A stretch of 64,000 nt of DNA, taken from contig JAPKYZ010000026.1 of NCBI GenBank assembly GCA_026394055.1, positions 124,001 through 188,000 of the forward strand. Reading direction: 5' to 3'. This DNA comes from Acidobacteriota bacterium (GTDB lineage Bacteria > Acidobacteriota > Terriglobia > Bryobacterales > Bryobacteraceae). This document shows, in pieces, positions 26,489 to 35,202 of this stretch. The position numbers were made by a program, and so were the translations under genes. The number at the start of each line of letters is the position of its first letter. The first letter of the stretch is position 1. Below the pieces are notes generated by a model. That model made no database searches. It was given only the letters and a program-made list of their open reading frames with translations, and was not told where the DNA came from.

Positions 26489-28225
26489 CTACGAAATCGG
26501 CCGCACCCACCGGGCCAGCCGCCGGTGATAAGCCTGCGCCCGGCCGACGTCGTAGAGGATCTGCGCTTTCAGTGACGCCGCATCCGGAAACTTGCGCTCC
26601 GCCCGCAGGCGGTGCAGAAACTCCACTTCAATCCGGCGCGGCGTGTGGTCACCCAGCGGCCCCAGCAGAAAGGTCTCCACCGTCAACCCTTCGCCATTGA
26701 AGGTCGGCCGGAAGCCGATGTTGGTGACCGACGGCCACTCGCGCGTCGAGCTCACTTCCCGCGTCCGGGTGACATAGACGCCCGCGGCCGGGATGATCTC
26801 GGCGGTCCAGGCGATGTTCAGCGTGGGGACGGTTTCCCGCCGCCCAATGCCCTGCCCGCTCACCACGTCGCCCTCCACCGCGTAAGGCCGGCCCAGCGCC
26901 TGCGCGGCGGCGGAGACTTCGCCGTTCGACAAATACCGCCGGATCATGGTGGACGAGATGTGCTGGTGGTGGCTGTCCACCTTGCGGATCGCTTCCACTT
27001 TGAAGCCATACCGGCGGCCCAGCTCTTCCAGCAGGGCAACGTCTCCCGCCTGCTTGTGACCAAAGCGGAAGTCCTCGCCGACGATCACCACGCGGGCGCC
27101 CAACCGCTCCACCAGCACCCGCCGCACGAACTCTTCCGGTGAATATCCCGCCACCGTCCGATCAAACGGCAGCATCAGCACCCGGTCGATGCCTTCATTG
27201 CCCATCAGCCGGCACCGCTGGTCGAGCGAAGTAAGCAGCCGCGGCGCGCGTTCCGGCGCCACCAGACGCGTCGGGTGCGGATCAAAGGTCAACGCCGCGG
27301 CGTGCAAGCCCTCAAACGCAGCCCGGTCCGCCACCAAACGGATCAATTCGCGATGGCCCCGGTGCACCCCATCAAAGTTGCCGATCGTCACCGCACACGG
27401 GCCAATGCGCTCGGCGCCGTTCCGGTAAATGCGCACCGGCGGGCGAGCCGGCACATCAATCGAGAGCCCGTCGTAGGCGATCACGACGTGGCTGGGCAGC
27501 TTCGGCTCATCCTCTTCGTGCCGCAGCTCGTGGCTGATGTGTGTAAAGTAGGCCCGGCGCGGCTTCACCGCCGCCACAGTTTCAAGCGACTGCTTGACCG
27601 TCGAATGCGTCGGGTGATCCCGATGCCGCAGCGCATCGAGAAACAGCACATCCAGCCCCTCCAGCATGGCGAGCGAGCTTTCCGGGATGAAGCTATGGTC
27701 AGTCAAATACGCGGCGGACCCGAACCGGTAGCCAAACCCATCCGCCCGGCCATGCTTCACCGGGATCGGCGTAAACTCCAAGCCAAACAGGTCGAACGGC
27801 GTGCCGTCCAGGATGTTCGTCTCAATCCGGGGCAGCGTCGATTCTGTGTGTAGCGTCTCAAAGATGTAGCGGAACACCTGCCGGATGGTGCCCACCGTCT
27901 CGCGCGACCCGTACACCGGCATCACCTGCTTCTGCCGGAAATTAAAGGGACGCACATCGTCCAGGCCCATGATGTGATCGGCATGCGCGTGTGTAAACAG
28001 AATCGCGTCCAAGCGCGTCATCTTGGCGCGCAAGCACTGCTGCCGGAAGTCCGGGCCGCAGTCGATCAGCACGTTGCGGCCGTTATAGCGCAGCACCACT
28101 GAGGGCCGCAGCCGCTGGTCGCGCGGGTCCGCCGAGGTGCAGACCGGGCACGTGCAGCCGATCGTCGGCACGCCCATGCTGGTGCCGGAGCCCAGCACCT
28201 CAATGCGGATGGAGCTTTTGTCCAC
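26489..28225 (-). CDS. ribF: fusion of PhnP-like MBL-fold hydrolase and bifunctional RibF (riboflavin kinase/FAD synthetase)
   Basis: One continuous frame of 578 residues holds two complete enzymes. Residues 1-260 are an MBL-fold hydrolase of the PhnP/PqqB type: CTCPVCTSADP, IDCGPDF, the metal motif THAHADH at 78-84 and FTHISHEL. Residues about 264-578 are RibF: FAD synthetase with TIGNFDGVHRGH (280-291), GEDFRFGHKQAGD (383-395) and ISSTMIRRYL, then the riboflavin kinase domain with PTLNI and NIGFRPTF. RibF makes FMN and FAD; PhnP-like proteins cleave cyclic phosphodiesters. The two are normally separate proteins. GTG 28225 directly abuts the stop of the DUF1844 gene. No internal stop or start with a ribosome-binding site was seen at the junction. 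Confidence 0.88.
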   Translation of the reverse strand: MDKSSIRIEVLGSGTSMGVPTIGCTCPVCTSADPRDQRLRPSVVLRYNGRNVLIDCGPDFRQQCLRAKMTRLDAILFTHAHADHIMGLDDVRPFNFRQKQVMPVYGSRETVGTIRQVFRYIFETLHTESTLPRIETNILDGTPFDLFGLEFTPIPVKHGRADGFGYRFGSAAYLTDHSFIPESSLAMLEGLDVLFLDALRHRDHPTHSTVKQSLETVAAVKPRRAYFTHISHELRHEEDEPKLPSHVVIAYDGLSIDVPARPPVRIYRNGAERIGPCAVTIGNFDGVHRGHRELIRLVADRAAFEGLHAAALTFDPHPTRLVAPERAPRLLTSLDQRCRLMGNEGIDRVLMLPFDRTVAGYSPEEFVRRVLVERLGARVVIVGEDFRFGHKQAGDVALLEELGRRYGFKVEAIRKVDSHHQHISSTMIRRYLSNGEVSAAAQALGRPYAVEGDVVSGQGIGRRETVPTLNIAWTAEIIPAAGVYVTRTREVSSTREWPSVTNIGFRPTFNGEGLTVETFLLGPLGDHTPRRIEVEFLHRLRAERKFPDAASLKAQILYDVGRAQAYHRRLARWVRPIS

Positions 28226-28528
28226 CTACGCCGTGACGATCTTCGACTTGGCGGCGTCGCCCGCGGCCTGGACAAAGCGGAAGCGCAGTTCGGTCAACCC
28301 GTTGTTCAAGTGGAGGCCTTCCTCCAGCGTCAGGTTGCCCTTGGTCTTTTCTTCCAGCATCGCCAGCAGATCGATGAAATGCCGGGCGGCGTCCAGGTCC
28401 ACTTGATCCTTGCTGTCGTCACCCAATGAAATCGCGCCCATGGCCACTTGCGCCTGGAACTGCAATGAGGCGACCAGGAATTCGAAGCTGGCCGGAGGAA
28501 CTTGAGGATGGCTGTCTTGCTCACTCAT
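28226..28528 (-). CDS. DUF1844 domain-containing protein
   Basis: This 100-residue protein has the DUF1844 pattern: SFEFLVASLQFQAQVAMGAI, then DLDAARHFIDLLAMLEEKTK and LTLEEGLHLNNGLTELRFRF, followed by VQAA. The family is small, helical, common in Acidobacteria and Deltaproteobacteria, and of unknown function. Its TAG stop is directly followed by the GTG of the MBL-RibF fusion gene with no spacer, so translation of the two is probably coupled. This conserved small protein may therefore be tied to flavin supply, but only by position. Confidence 0.9.
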   Translation of the reverse strand: MSEQDSHPQVPPASFEFLVASLQFQAQVAMGAISLGDDSKDQVDLDAARHFIDLLAMLEEKTKGNLTLEEGLHLNNGLTELRFRFVQAAGDAAKSKIVTA

Positions 28529-28627
28529 GCCCTGATTTTACCGTGTCCGGCTCCACCCACGGCAGGCGCCGCCGCATGGCGCGCGGGAGCATTCGCGCCA
28601 GGTAGGAAAAAACTCTTGACAAGCGAT

Positions 28628-28655
28628 TTGTTATATAACACATTATCTATATAAC
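28628..28655 (+). promoter_or_regulatory. promoter and dyad operator of the arsR-type gene
   Basis: TTGTTA at 28628-28633 and TATAAC at 28650-28655, 16 nt apart, form a good promoter ending 9 nt before the ATG. A dyad with arms GTTATATA (28630-28637) and TATATAAC (28648-28655) overlaps both boxes, the expected place for autorepression by an ArsR-family protein. A TTGACA at 28616-28621 is an alternative -35 but is badly spaced. Confidence 0.55.
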
Positions 28656-28664
28656 ATCTCCGTC

Positions 28665-28991
28665 ATGCTCAACCTAGACGCCACCTTCTCCGGACTCGCC
28701 GACCCCACGCGGAGGGCCATTCTCTCTCGCCTAGCCTCTGGCGAGGCCACCGTATTGGAGCTGGCCAAGCCGTTCAAGATGAGCCAGCCCGCCGTCTCCC
28801 GGCACCTCAAAGTGCTGGAAACAGCCGGGTTGATCGTACGCCGCGTGGAGGGCACCAAACGCCCTTGCCGGCTTTCCGGCGAAGGTCTGGCGGCCGTTGA
28901 CGAGTGGCTGAATGTTTTGCGCGCGGGCCTGGCCCGGAACTATGACCGGCTGGACCGCGTGCTGGCGGAAATGCAACCGCCGACTGAATAG
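28665..28991 (+). CDS. ArsR family (HTH) transcriptional regulator
   Basis: This 108-residue winged helix regulator reads FSGLADPTRRAILSRLASGE, then AKPFKMSQPAVSRHLKVLET with the recognition helix, and AGLIVRRVEGTKRPCRLSGE as the wing. It lacks the CxC metal site of true ArsR. It belongs to the subgroup encoded together with an SRPBCC/AHSA1 protein, as here, which sense non-metal signals. The gene follows a promoter overlapped by an AT-rich dyad, consistent with autorepression. The SRPBCC gene starts 34 nt downstream. Confidence 0.92.
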   Translation: MLNLDATFSGLADPTRRAILSRLASGEATVLELAKPFKMSQPAVSRHLKVLETAGLIVRRVEGTKRPCRLSGEGLAAVDEWLNVLRAGLARNYDRLDRVLAEMQPPTE

Positions 28992-29025
28992 AGAAAGTCC
29001 GACTGAATACAGAAAAGGAAGCCCC

Positions 29026-29517
29026 ATGTCTCTCATTTTGAAAACCGAAGGCGATACGCACGTCGTGGTGACGCGCCGGTTCGCCGCCCCACCTAAGTCC
29101 GTCTATCTGGCCCACACCACGCCAGAGCTGGTCCAGCAATGGATGCTGGGCCCCGATGGCTGGACCATGCCCGTCTGCGTGATGGAGCCCTGGCCCGGCG
29201 GAAAGATCCGTTATGAATGGGCCAACGGCAAAGGGCACAGCTTCTACCTGACCGGCGAGTGCCTGGAGATGAACCCCTACCGCCGCCTGGTCCACGTGGA
29301 GCGCATGCACCTGCCGGACCCCACGCCCGACAACCACGTCGAGACGATTTTTGAAGAGGATGGCGATGGCACGTTGATGACCATGCGCATGACCCTGCCC
29401 GACGGCGCCACGCGGGCAGCCATGCTGGCGACCGGCATGGAAGGCGGCATGGAAGCCAGCTACGTCCGCCTGGACCAGCTCACCTCCGTCCAAGTTCCGG
29501 CCACCGCCAACAGCTAA
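29026..29517 (+). CDS. SRPBCC (AHSA1/START-like) domain protein
   Basis: The 163-residue protein starts at ATG 29026 after AAAGGAAG. It shows the AHSA1-type fold: VTRRFAAPPKSVYLAHTTPE, LVQQWMLGPDGWTMPVCVME, GGKIRYEWANGKGHSFYLTG and the C-terminal helix MLATGMEGGMEASYVRLDQL. Such proteins bind hydrophobic ligands and are common partners of ArsR-type regulators. The 34 nt between the two genes contain a short direct repeat (ccgactgaata appears twice), probably a small duplication of the ribosome-binding region. Ligand and role are unknown. Confidence 0.9.
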   Translation: MSLILKTEGDTHVVVTRRFAAPPKSVYLAHTTPELVQQWMLGPDGWTMPVCVMEPWPGGKIRYEWANGKGHSFYLTGECLEMNPYRRLVHVERMHLPDPTPDNHVETIFEEDGDGTLMTMRMTLPDGATRAAMLATGMEGGMEASYVRLDQLTSVQVPATANS

Positions 29518-29593
29518 CGCCGCAACTGAGCTGCTCCGCCGGCCGAACACGCCGACGGAGCAGCCGCCGTCCATTTCCCGAACATCAGCCCGG

Positions 29594-30391
29594 TCAGCTC
29601 GCCAGGCGCGGCAGCCACAAGCCCATCGTCGCCGCCCCGATGCCCGCTCCGGTGGCCAGCGTCAGCACCACCAGCCCGCCCGCCATGGCCAGGCGGGCCA
29701 CTGGACGGCCGCGCTCCGCCAATAGGTAGAGCTCCAGCACCGCCGGAGGTAGCAGGTACTGCGCAAAGCCGAGAAACGTGAGAAACGGCCCCTCAAACGT
29801 TTTCGGATCAAACCCCACCGGCGCCCGATGGATCGCCAGCCACAGCATCAACCCGACGCGAAAAAACCAGACACCGCTGGAGACCAGGAACAGCCGCAAC
29901 GCCCACCGGCGATGCTCCGCAAACCGCCGCGCTCGGGCATAGTAGAGCGCCATCACCGCGCAAACCATAATCAGCACCGCGTTCAGGCTGATGCCCAAAT
30001 GCTGCGTCAAGCCCCCCACAGTGCCCCGCGTCCAGACCATAAAAAGTCCATCCAGGCTGATCAGCATGGCGACGCCCATATAGGCGCGCCCCGTCCAGCG
30101 GTGCACCGCCGGGTAGCGTTCGCGCAGAGGCGGCACCAGCTGCAGGGCGCCCGCCAGGATGATGCTGACGGCCAACGCCAAATGCAAGCCCACCGCAAAG
30201 TTGCCCAGCCCATCGCCCGCGACATAGCCATGCGGCATCGTCTTGTTCCAGGCAGCCAGGTCACCTGAAGCCGCTCCGCGCCCGTAAAACAGAGCGACAT
30301 AGAAGGCAAAGATCAGTTGCCCGGTCACCGCCACCACGGCCCAAAACCCGGCTGCGGTCCGCAGCGCGGCACTAGAAAACGCGACACTCAT
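29594..30391 (-). CDS. DUF2306 membrane protein
   Basis: This 265-residue protein has about seven hydrophobic segments. Landmarks of DUF2306 are the conserved histidines: LHLALAVSIILAGALQLVPP, then RYPAVHRWTGRAYMG, TQHLGISLNAVLIMVCAVMA and FAEHRRWALRLFLVSSGVWF. These His residues resemble haem-binding positions, but no function is proven for the family. It stands alone, convergent to the SRPBCC gene with a 76-nt gap, and no start with a strong ribosome-binding site is seen. Confidence 0.85.
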   Translation of the reverse strand: MSVAFSSAALRTAAGFWAVVAVTGQLIFAFYVALFYGRGAASGDLAAWNKTMPHGYVAGDGLGNFAVGLHLALAVSIILAGALQLVPPLRERYPAVHRWTGRAYMGVAMLISLDGLFMVWTRGTVGGLTQHLGISLNAVLIMVCAVMALYYARARRFAEHRRWALRLFLVSSGVWFFRVGLMLWLAIHRAPVGFDPKTFEGPFLTFLGFAQYLLPPAVLELYLLAERGRPVARLAMAGGLVVLTLATGAGIGAATMGLWLPRLAS

Positions 30392-30519
30392 AATCCGCCT
30401 AAACGAGACCGGCCGAGTGAATGTTCCCGCAATGGGGCGCGTCCATCTCAGTTCGCTGGGACGAGCAGGAGCGGCCGGGTATAGCGGTTCAGCAAAGCGA
30501 AGCGCGATAACATAGGCTC

Positions 30520-30756
30520 ATGAGCGCAAGGCAGCTCGATTGGTCCGATTGCCCTTTGGTTGAAGTAGATGAGCGGCGCCTGGGTGGACGGCCGGTCATC
30601 AAGGGCACGCGTATGGCCGCCGACGATGTGGTGGCGAACCACGAGTATGGCGTTTCCGCCGAAGTCATCGCCGAACAGTTTGGGCTTTCGACCGCGCTGG
30701 TGAACGAGTTATTGACCTACGCCGAAAGGCTCCATCCAGTTGCGCATCCTGCTTGA
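30520..30756 (+). CDS. DUF433 antitoxin-like protein
   Basis: The 78-residue protein has the DUF433 pattern: CPLVEVDERRLGGRPVIKGT, then RMAADDVVANHEYGVSAEVI and AEQFGLSTALVNELLTYAER. DUF433 is a small helix-turn-helix domain usually encoded directly before a DUF5615 PIN-like protein, forming a VapB/VapC-like pair. Its stop overlaps the start of the next gene by 17 nt, the same overlap as in the pair at 51341-51878. The partner here is frameshifted, so this antitoxin may be unpaired. Confidence 0.85.
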   Translation: MSARQLDWSDCPLVEVDERRLGGRPVIKGTRMAADDVVANHEYGVSAEVIAEQFGLSTALVNELLTYAERLHPVAHPA

Positions 30757-31083
30757 TAAGAACGTGCCCTACGGGTCGCGCGATTCCTCCTGGAGCACCG
30801 CGTAGAGAAGGCGGAAGACTGCGGCTGGGCGCGGATCGCGAACGGTGAGCTGATTCGAAGCGCGGAAGCCGCTGGCTTCGATCTCGTCATGACGGCAGAT
30901 CAGAACATCGTCTACCAGCAGAACCTCAAGGATCGCCAAGTGGCTCTGGTTGTCTTGGGCTCGAACATTTGGCCTATTGTGCGCGAGCGAGCCGCAGAGA
31001 TCGCGGCGGCCGTGTCATCAGCAGCCTTTGGAAGTTACTCCTTCATCGAGATGCCCGTTCCGCCGCGGCGGTTCCGCCGCTAG
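30740..31083 (+). pseudogene. DUF5615 PIN-like toxin, frameshifted
   Basis: From TTG 30740 the frame reads LRILLDKNVPYG, the typical N-terminus of DUF5615. After about 30775 the correct continuation RFLLEHRVEKAEDCGWARIA and GELIRSAEAAGFDLVMTADQ is found in the next frame, followed by NLKDRQVALVVLGSNIWPIV. The stretch between the two needs one more nucleotide, so a 1-nt loss breaks the gene. DUF5615 has a PIN-like fold with acidic residues (LLDKN, MTADQ) and is the presumed RNase toxin. If the frameshift is real, the toxin is dead. Confidence 0.8.
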
Positions 31084-31147
31084 CGAACATTCACCGATAG
31101 CACCAAAGTTGGGCCCTCCGCCGGAGCAAAGGTAGAATGAGTGGATC

Positions 31148-33874
31148 ATGACCCGCCTCCGCGCCCTTCTGCTGGCTCTCATCGCTTTGGCGGCCTTCTC
31201 CCAGGCCCAACCCAAGCGCCCCCTCACCCACGCCGACTACGACGGCTTCCGCAGCATCTCGAACCAGAAACTCTCGAACGACGGCCAGTGGCTGGTCTAC
31301 GGAGTCTTCCCGCAGGAAGGCGATGGCGAAGCGATTGTGCGCGACCTCAAGTCCGGCCGCGAGATCCGCCAATCCGCCGGACAGCGGCCCGCGCCCACGC
31401 CGCCTGAACCCGGTAGCGAAGCTCCGCCCGCGCCGCGCAACCTCACGGTGGAATTCACGCCGGATGCGAAGTTTGTCATCTTCGCTTCCTACCCCTCCAA
31501 GGCCGAGCTCGATCAAGCCCGCCGCGACAAGAAGAAGCCGGCCGATCAGCCCAAGAACGGCTTGGTGATCATCAACCTCGGAACCGGCGCCGTCGTGCGC
31601 GTGGCGAACGTCAAGAGCTTCCAGGTCCCAGACACCGCCTCTTCGCACATCGCCTACCTGAAGGAATCGGGCGAGCTCGTGCTCCGCGCGCTGGCCGATG
31701 GCAGTGAAAGGACGATGAAGGATGTCGCCGAATACAAGCTCACCGATGACGCCCAAACGCTGGTCTATGCGGACAAGAAGGGCTTTTACTCGGTGGCCAC
31801 TTCTGGTGGCGATCCGCAGACGCTGCTCGCGGCCGAAGGCAAGTACACCAAGCTGACGATGGACCAAAAGCAGACGCAAGCGGCCATCTTGAAGGACCGC
31901 CAGCTCTATCACTGGTCCCGCTCCGGCGGCGCGGCGACGATGTTGGTCGAGAAAGTGGCGACGGCAGGAGCACTCAGCTTCTCCGACGATGGCGGCCGCC
32001 TCTTCTTCGGGACAGCTCCCGACAAGCCCGCCGCCCCCAAGGAAGACCCCACAGTTGAGAAAGCTCAGTACGACCTCTGGCACTACCAGGACGACGCGAT
32101 CCAGCCCATGCAGAAGGTCCGCGCCCGCCTGGAGCGCGACCGCAACTTCCGCGCCGTCATCCATCTTTCGGACAAGAAGGTAGTGCAGCTGGCCGATGCC
32201 ACGCTGCCCGAAGTGCAGCCCGTCCGCGAAGGCGCCTACGCCATTGGCCTCGACGACCGCGCGTACCGCCGTCAAGTGGAGTACGACACCCGCTACAACG
32301 ATCTCTATTTGGTCGACACCCGCACCGGCCAGCGCCGCGCGTTTGGCAAGAAGCTTTCCGGTACGCCGTCGGTGTCGCCCGATGGCAAGTACGCATTGCT
32401 GTTTGAGGGTCGCGAGTGGGTCTCCTACGACACTGCCACTGGCGAGCGCCGCAACCTCACCTCGATCACCGGCCGCAACTTCTACAACGAAGATGACGAC
32501 CATCCCGCCGCCCCGCCCGCCTACGCCCCCGCCATCTGGACCAAAGATGGCCGCTACGCGCTGGTGAACGACAAGCACGATGTCTGGCTGCTCTCGCCCG
32601 ATGGAGCCGTGGCCCGCAACTTGACCGATGGCGTCGGCCGCCGCGAGAACCTGCGCTTCACCGTCGTGCGCTTGAACGCCGATCCGCGCGACCGTGGCCT
32701 GGACCCCGCGCAGCCCGTCCTGCTCCGCGCCGAGCACTTGGAGACCCGCGACACCGGCTTCTACCGCGATTCACTGGACCCGGACGTCGCCCCCACCAAG
32801 CTACTCATGGCGGCCAAGAATTTCACCGCCCCCAGCAAGGCCGCCAATGCGGACACGCTGGTGCTGTCCGCCTCGCGCTTTGATGAGTTCCCTGACCTGC
32901 ACGTCACCAACTCCGCCATGAGCAAGCTCGACAAGGTGTCAAGCGTCGGTGACCAGTTGCAGAAGTTCGCCTGGGGTAAGGGCGAGTTGATCAAGTACCG
33001 CAATGCCGATGGCGTGCTGCTGCAGGCCGCGCTCTACAAGCCCGCGAACTTCGACCCGGCAAAGAAGTACCCGATGATCGTCTACCTCTACGAGCGGCTC
33101 AGCCAGAACATCCACAGCTTCGTCGAGCCCCGGCCCACCAACTCGATCAACCCCAGCTTCTATACATCGAACGGCTACGTCGTCCTGATGCCCGACATCA
33201 TCTATCGCGAAGGCTACCCCGGCGCCAGCGCTCAGCGCTGCATCATGCCGGCCACCGAGACCGTGGTGGCCATGGGCTTTGTCGACACCAACCGCATCGG
33301 CATCCAGGGCCACAGCTGGGGCGGCTATCAGATCGCCTACATGGTCACGCAGACTAACCGCTTTAAGGCCGCTGCCCCGGGCGCCGTCGTCGTGAACATG
33401 ATTGCTGCCTATGACGGCATCCGCTGGGGCCCCGGCATCCCGCGCCAGTTCCAATATGAGCGCACGCAATCGCGCATTGGCGGCACGCCGTGGCAGATGC
33501 CCGGCCGCTACATCGAGAACTCGCCCATCTTCATGCTGGACCGCGTGCAGACCCCGCTGCTGACCATCCACAACGACGCCGACGACGCCGTGCCGTGGTA
33601 CCAGGGCATCGAGTTCTATCTCGCTCTGCGCCGCCTGAACAAAGAGATCTACCTGTTCAACTACAACGGCGAGCCGCACAACCTCCGCCGCCGCGCCAAC
33701 CAGAAGGACTACACCACCCGGCTGCAGGAGTTCTTTGACTACTACCTGAAGGGCGCCGCCAAGCCGCAATGGATGGAGCGCGGCCGCCCCTTCATTGAAC
33801 GCGAACCCAACGCCCCCGCCGGACCCGGCGCGGCTGTCGCGTCTGACATCGAAGTCCCCGAGGGCGCTCACTAG
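31148..33874 (+). CDS. S9 family peptidase (prolyl oligopeptidase type), secreted
   Basis: This 908-residue protein has a signal peptide (MTRLRALLLALIALAAFSQA), a long N-terminal beta-propeller region (about 25-600, with SPDGKYALLFEGREW and TKDGRYALVNDKHDVWLLSP), and a C-terminal alpha/beta hydrolase domain. The nucleophile is Ser723 in GHSWGGYQ, followed by the acid in HNDADDAVPW and the histidine in GEPHNLRR. S9 enzymes cleave short peptides, usually after proline or by releasing dipeptides, here in the periplasm or outside. A proline/glutamate-rich C-terminal tail follows the catalytic domain. Its TAG stop overlaps the GTG of threonine synthase by one base. Confidence 0.93.
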   Translation: MTRLRALLLALIALAAFSQAQPKRPLTHADYDGFRSISNQKLSNDGQWLVYGVFPQEGDGEAIVRDLKSGREIRQSAGQRPAPTPPEPGSEAPPAPRNLTVEFTPDAKFVIFASYPSKAELDQARRDKKKPADQPKNGLVIINLGTGAVVRVANVKSFQVPDTASSHIAYLKESGELVLRALADGSERTMKDVAEYKLTDDAQTLVYADKKGFYSVATSGGDPQTLLAAEGKYTKLTMDQKQTQAAILKDRQLYHWSRSGGAATMLVEKVATAGALSFSDDGGRLFFGTAPDKPAAPKEDPTVEKAQYDLWHYQDDAIQPMQKVRARLERDRNFRAVIHLSDKKVVQLADATLPEVQPVREGAYAIGLDDRAYRRQVEYDTRYNDLYLVDTRTGQRRAFGKKLSGTPSVSPDGKYALLFEGREWVSYDTATGERRNLTSITGRNFYNEDDDHPAAPPAYAPAIWTKDGRYALVNDKHDVWLLSPDGAVARNLTDGVGRRENLRFTVVRLNADPRDRGLDPAQPVLLRAEHLETRDTGFYRDSLDPDVAPTKLLMAAKNFTAPSKAANADTLVLSASRFDEFPDLHVTNSAMSKLDKVSSVGDQLQKFAWGKGELIKYRNADGVLLQAALYKPANFDPAKKYPMIVYLYERLSQNIHSFVEPRPTNSINPSFYTSNGYVVLMPDIIYREGYPGASAQRCIMPATETVVAMGFVDTNRIGIQGHSWGGYQIAYMVTQTNRFKAAAPGAVVVNMIAAYDGIRWGPGIPRQFQYERTQSRIGGTPWQMPGRYIENSPIFMLDRVQTPLLTIHNDADDAVPWYQGIEFYLALRRLNKEIYLFNYNGEPHNLRRRANQKDYTTRLQEFFDYYLKGAAKPQWMERGRPFIEREPNAPAGPGAAVASDIEVPEGAH

Positions 33875-35187
33875 TGCACGCCGATCTACTCTGCTGCAAC
33901 GAGGCCTGCGCGGCCCACTACCCGATCACGGAAGTGATCTACAACTGCCCCGCCTGCGGTGGGCTGCTCGAAGCCCACTACCAAGGCGACCCCGGCAACC
34001 CCTGGGACCTCACCGGCATCTGGCGTCAGCGCCGCATGTCGAATGAGCCCATCGAATCAAGCGGCGTGTGGCGTTACCGGGAGCTGTTCCCGTTCCTTGA
34101 CTCACCGCAGCACATCGTCACGCTGCATGAAGGCAACACGCCCCTGCTCAAGGGTGCGCGCGCGGCTGAGTATGCCGGTCTGGACTCGGTCACATTCAAG
34201 CACCAGGGCTTCAACCCGACGGGGTCGTTCAAGGACAACGGCATGACCGCCGGCGCCTCCCAGGCCATGCGCCTGGGTATGAAGCGCGTGGCCTGTGTCT
34301 CTACCGGCAACACGTCCGCCTCCATGGCCGCCTACGCCAGCGCTGCAGGCCTCGACCCCTACATCTTCATCCCCAACGGCAACATCGCCTACGGCAAGCT
34401 GGCACAGGCGCTGGAATACGGCGCCAAGACCTTCCAGGTGGACGCCAACTTCGACCAGATCCTGGCGCTGGTCCGTGTGCTGTCGGAGAAGCTGGGCATC
34501 TATCTGCTCAACAGCGTCAACCCGTTCCGCATCGAGGGCCAGAAGTCGATCATGATCGAGATGCTCGATCAGCTCGATTGGGTGGTGCCCGATTGGGTGG
34601 TGCTGCCCGGCGGCAACCTGGGCAATGTCTCGGCGCTCGGCAAAGCGTTGCGGGAGCTGAAGCAATGGGGCTTCATCGACCATCTGCCCCGCATCGCCGT
34701 CGTGCAGGCCGCGGGAGCTTCGCCCTTCTACTGCTACATGAATGCACCCGAGGGCGGACCGTTCGTCCCCGATACGCATCCTGAAACTCTGGCCACGGCC
34801 ATCAAGATCGGCGACCCCGTCTCGTGGCCCAAAGCCGAACGCGTCATTCGCGAAACCAACGGTTTGGTGGAGTTCGCCACCGAACAGGAGATCGCCGACG
34901 CCAAAGCCATCATCGGAGCCTGCGGCATCGGCTGCGAACCGGCCTCGGCGGCGACGCTGGCCGGCATCAAGAAGCTCCGCGCCCGCCACGTGATCGCGAA
35001 GTCCGATCGCGTCGTGGCCGTGCTGACCGGCAATGTCTTGAAGGACCCGGACTACATCTATCGCTATCACACAGGCCAATTGAAGGCGCCCGATGAGACG
35101 CCCATCGCGCCCAACTTCGGCAACCGCCCGGTGGTGGTGGCCAACGACTTTGACCAGATCGCGGCGATGCTGGAACAAGGCCGCTAA
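33874..35187 (+). CDS. thrC: threonine synthase
   Basis: This 437-residue protein starts with GTG 33874, overlapping the previous stop by one base. Cys7, Cys8, Cys12 and the later pair Cys25-Cys28 (YNCPACGG) form a zinc-ribbon-like N-terminus common in the short threonine synthases. The PLP lysine is K120 in NPTGSFKDNG. VSTGNTSASMAAYASAAGLD and the phosphate-binding PGGNLGNVSALG are further landmarks. The enzyme turns O-phosphohomoserine into threonine in the cytoplasm. No other threonine gene is near. A damaged paralogue lies at 55943-57168. Confidence 0.93.
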   Translation: MHADLLCCNEACAAHYPITEVIYNCPACGGLLEAHYQGDPGNPWDLTGIWRQRRMSNEPIESSGVWRYRELFPFLDSPQHIVTLHEGNTPLLKGARAAEYAGLDSVTFKHQGFNPTGSFKDNGMTAGASQAMRLGMKRVACVSTGNTSASMAAYASAAGLDPYIFIPNGNIAYGKLAQALEYGAKTFQVDANFDQILALVRVLSEKLGIYLLNSVNPFRIEGQKSIMIEMLDQLDWVVPDWVVLPGGNLGNVSALGKALRELKQWGFIDHLPRIAVVQAAGASPFYCYMNAPEGGPFVPDTHPETLATAIKIGDPVSWPKAERVIRETNGLVEFATEQEIADAKAIIGACGIGCEPASAATLAGIKKLRARHVIAKSDRVVAVLTGNVLKDPDYIYRYHTGQLKAPDETPIAPNFGNRPVVVANDFDQIAAMLEQGR

Positions 35188-35202
35188 GGCTGCTGAAATC
35201 GA

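Noticed and set aside
31091-32737. 548-codon minus-strand frame opposite the S9 peptidase
   Set aside because: Low-complexity composition and no ribosome-binding site; the peptidase frame explains the codon pattern.
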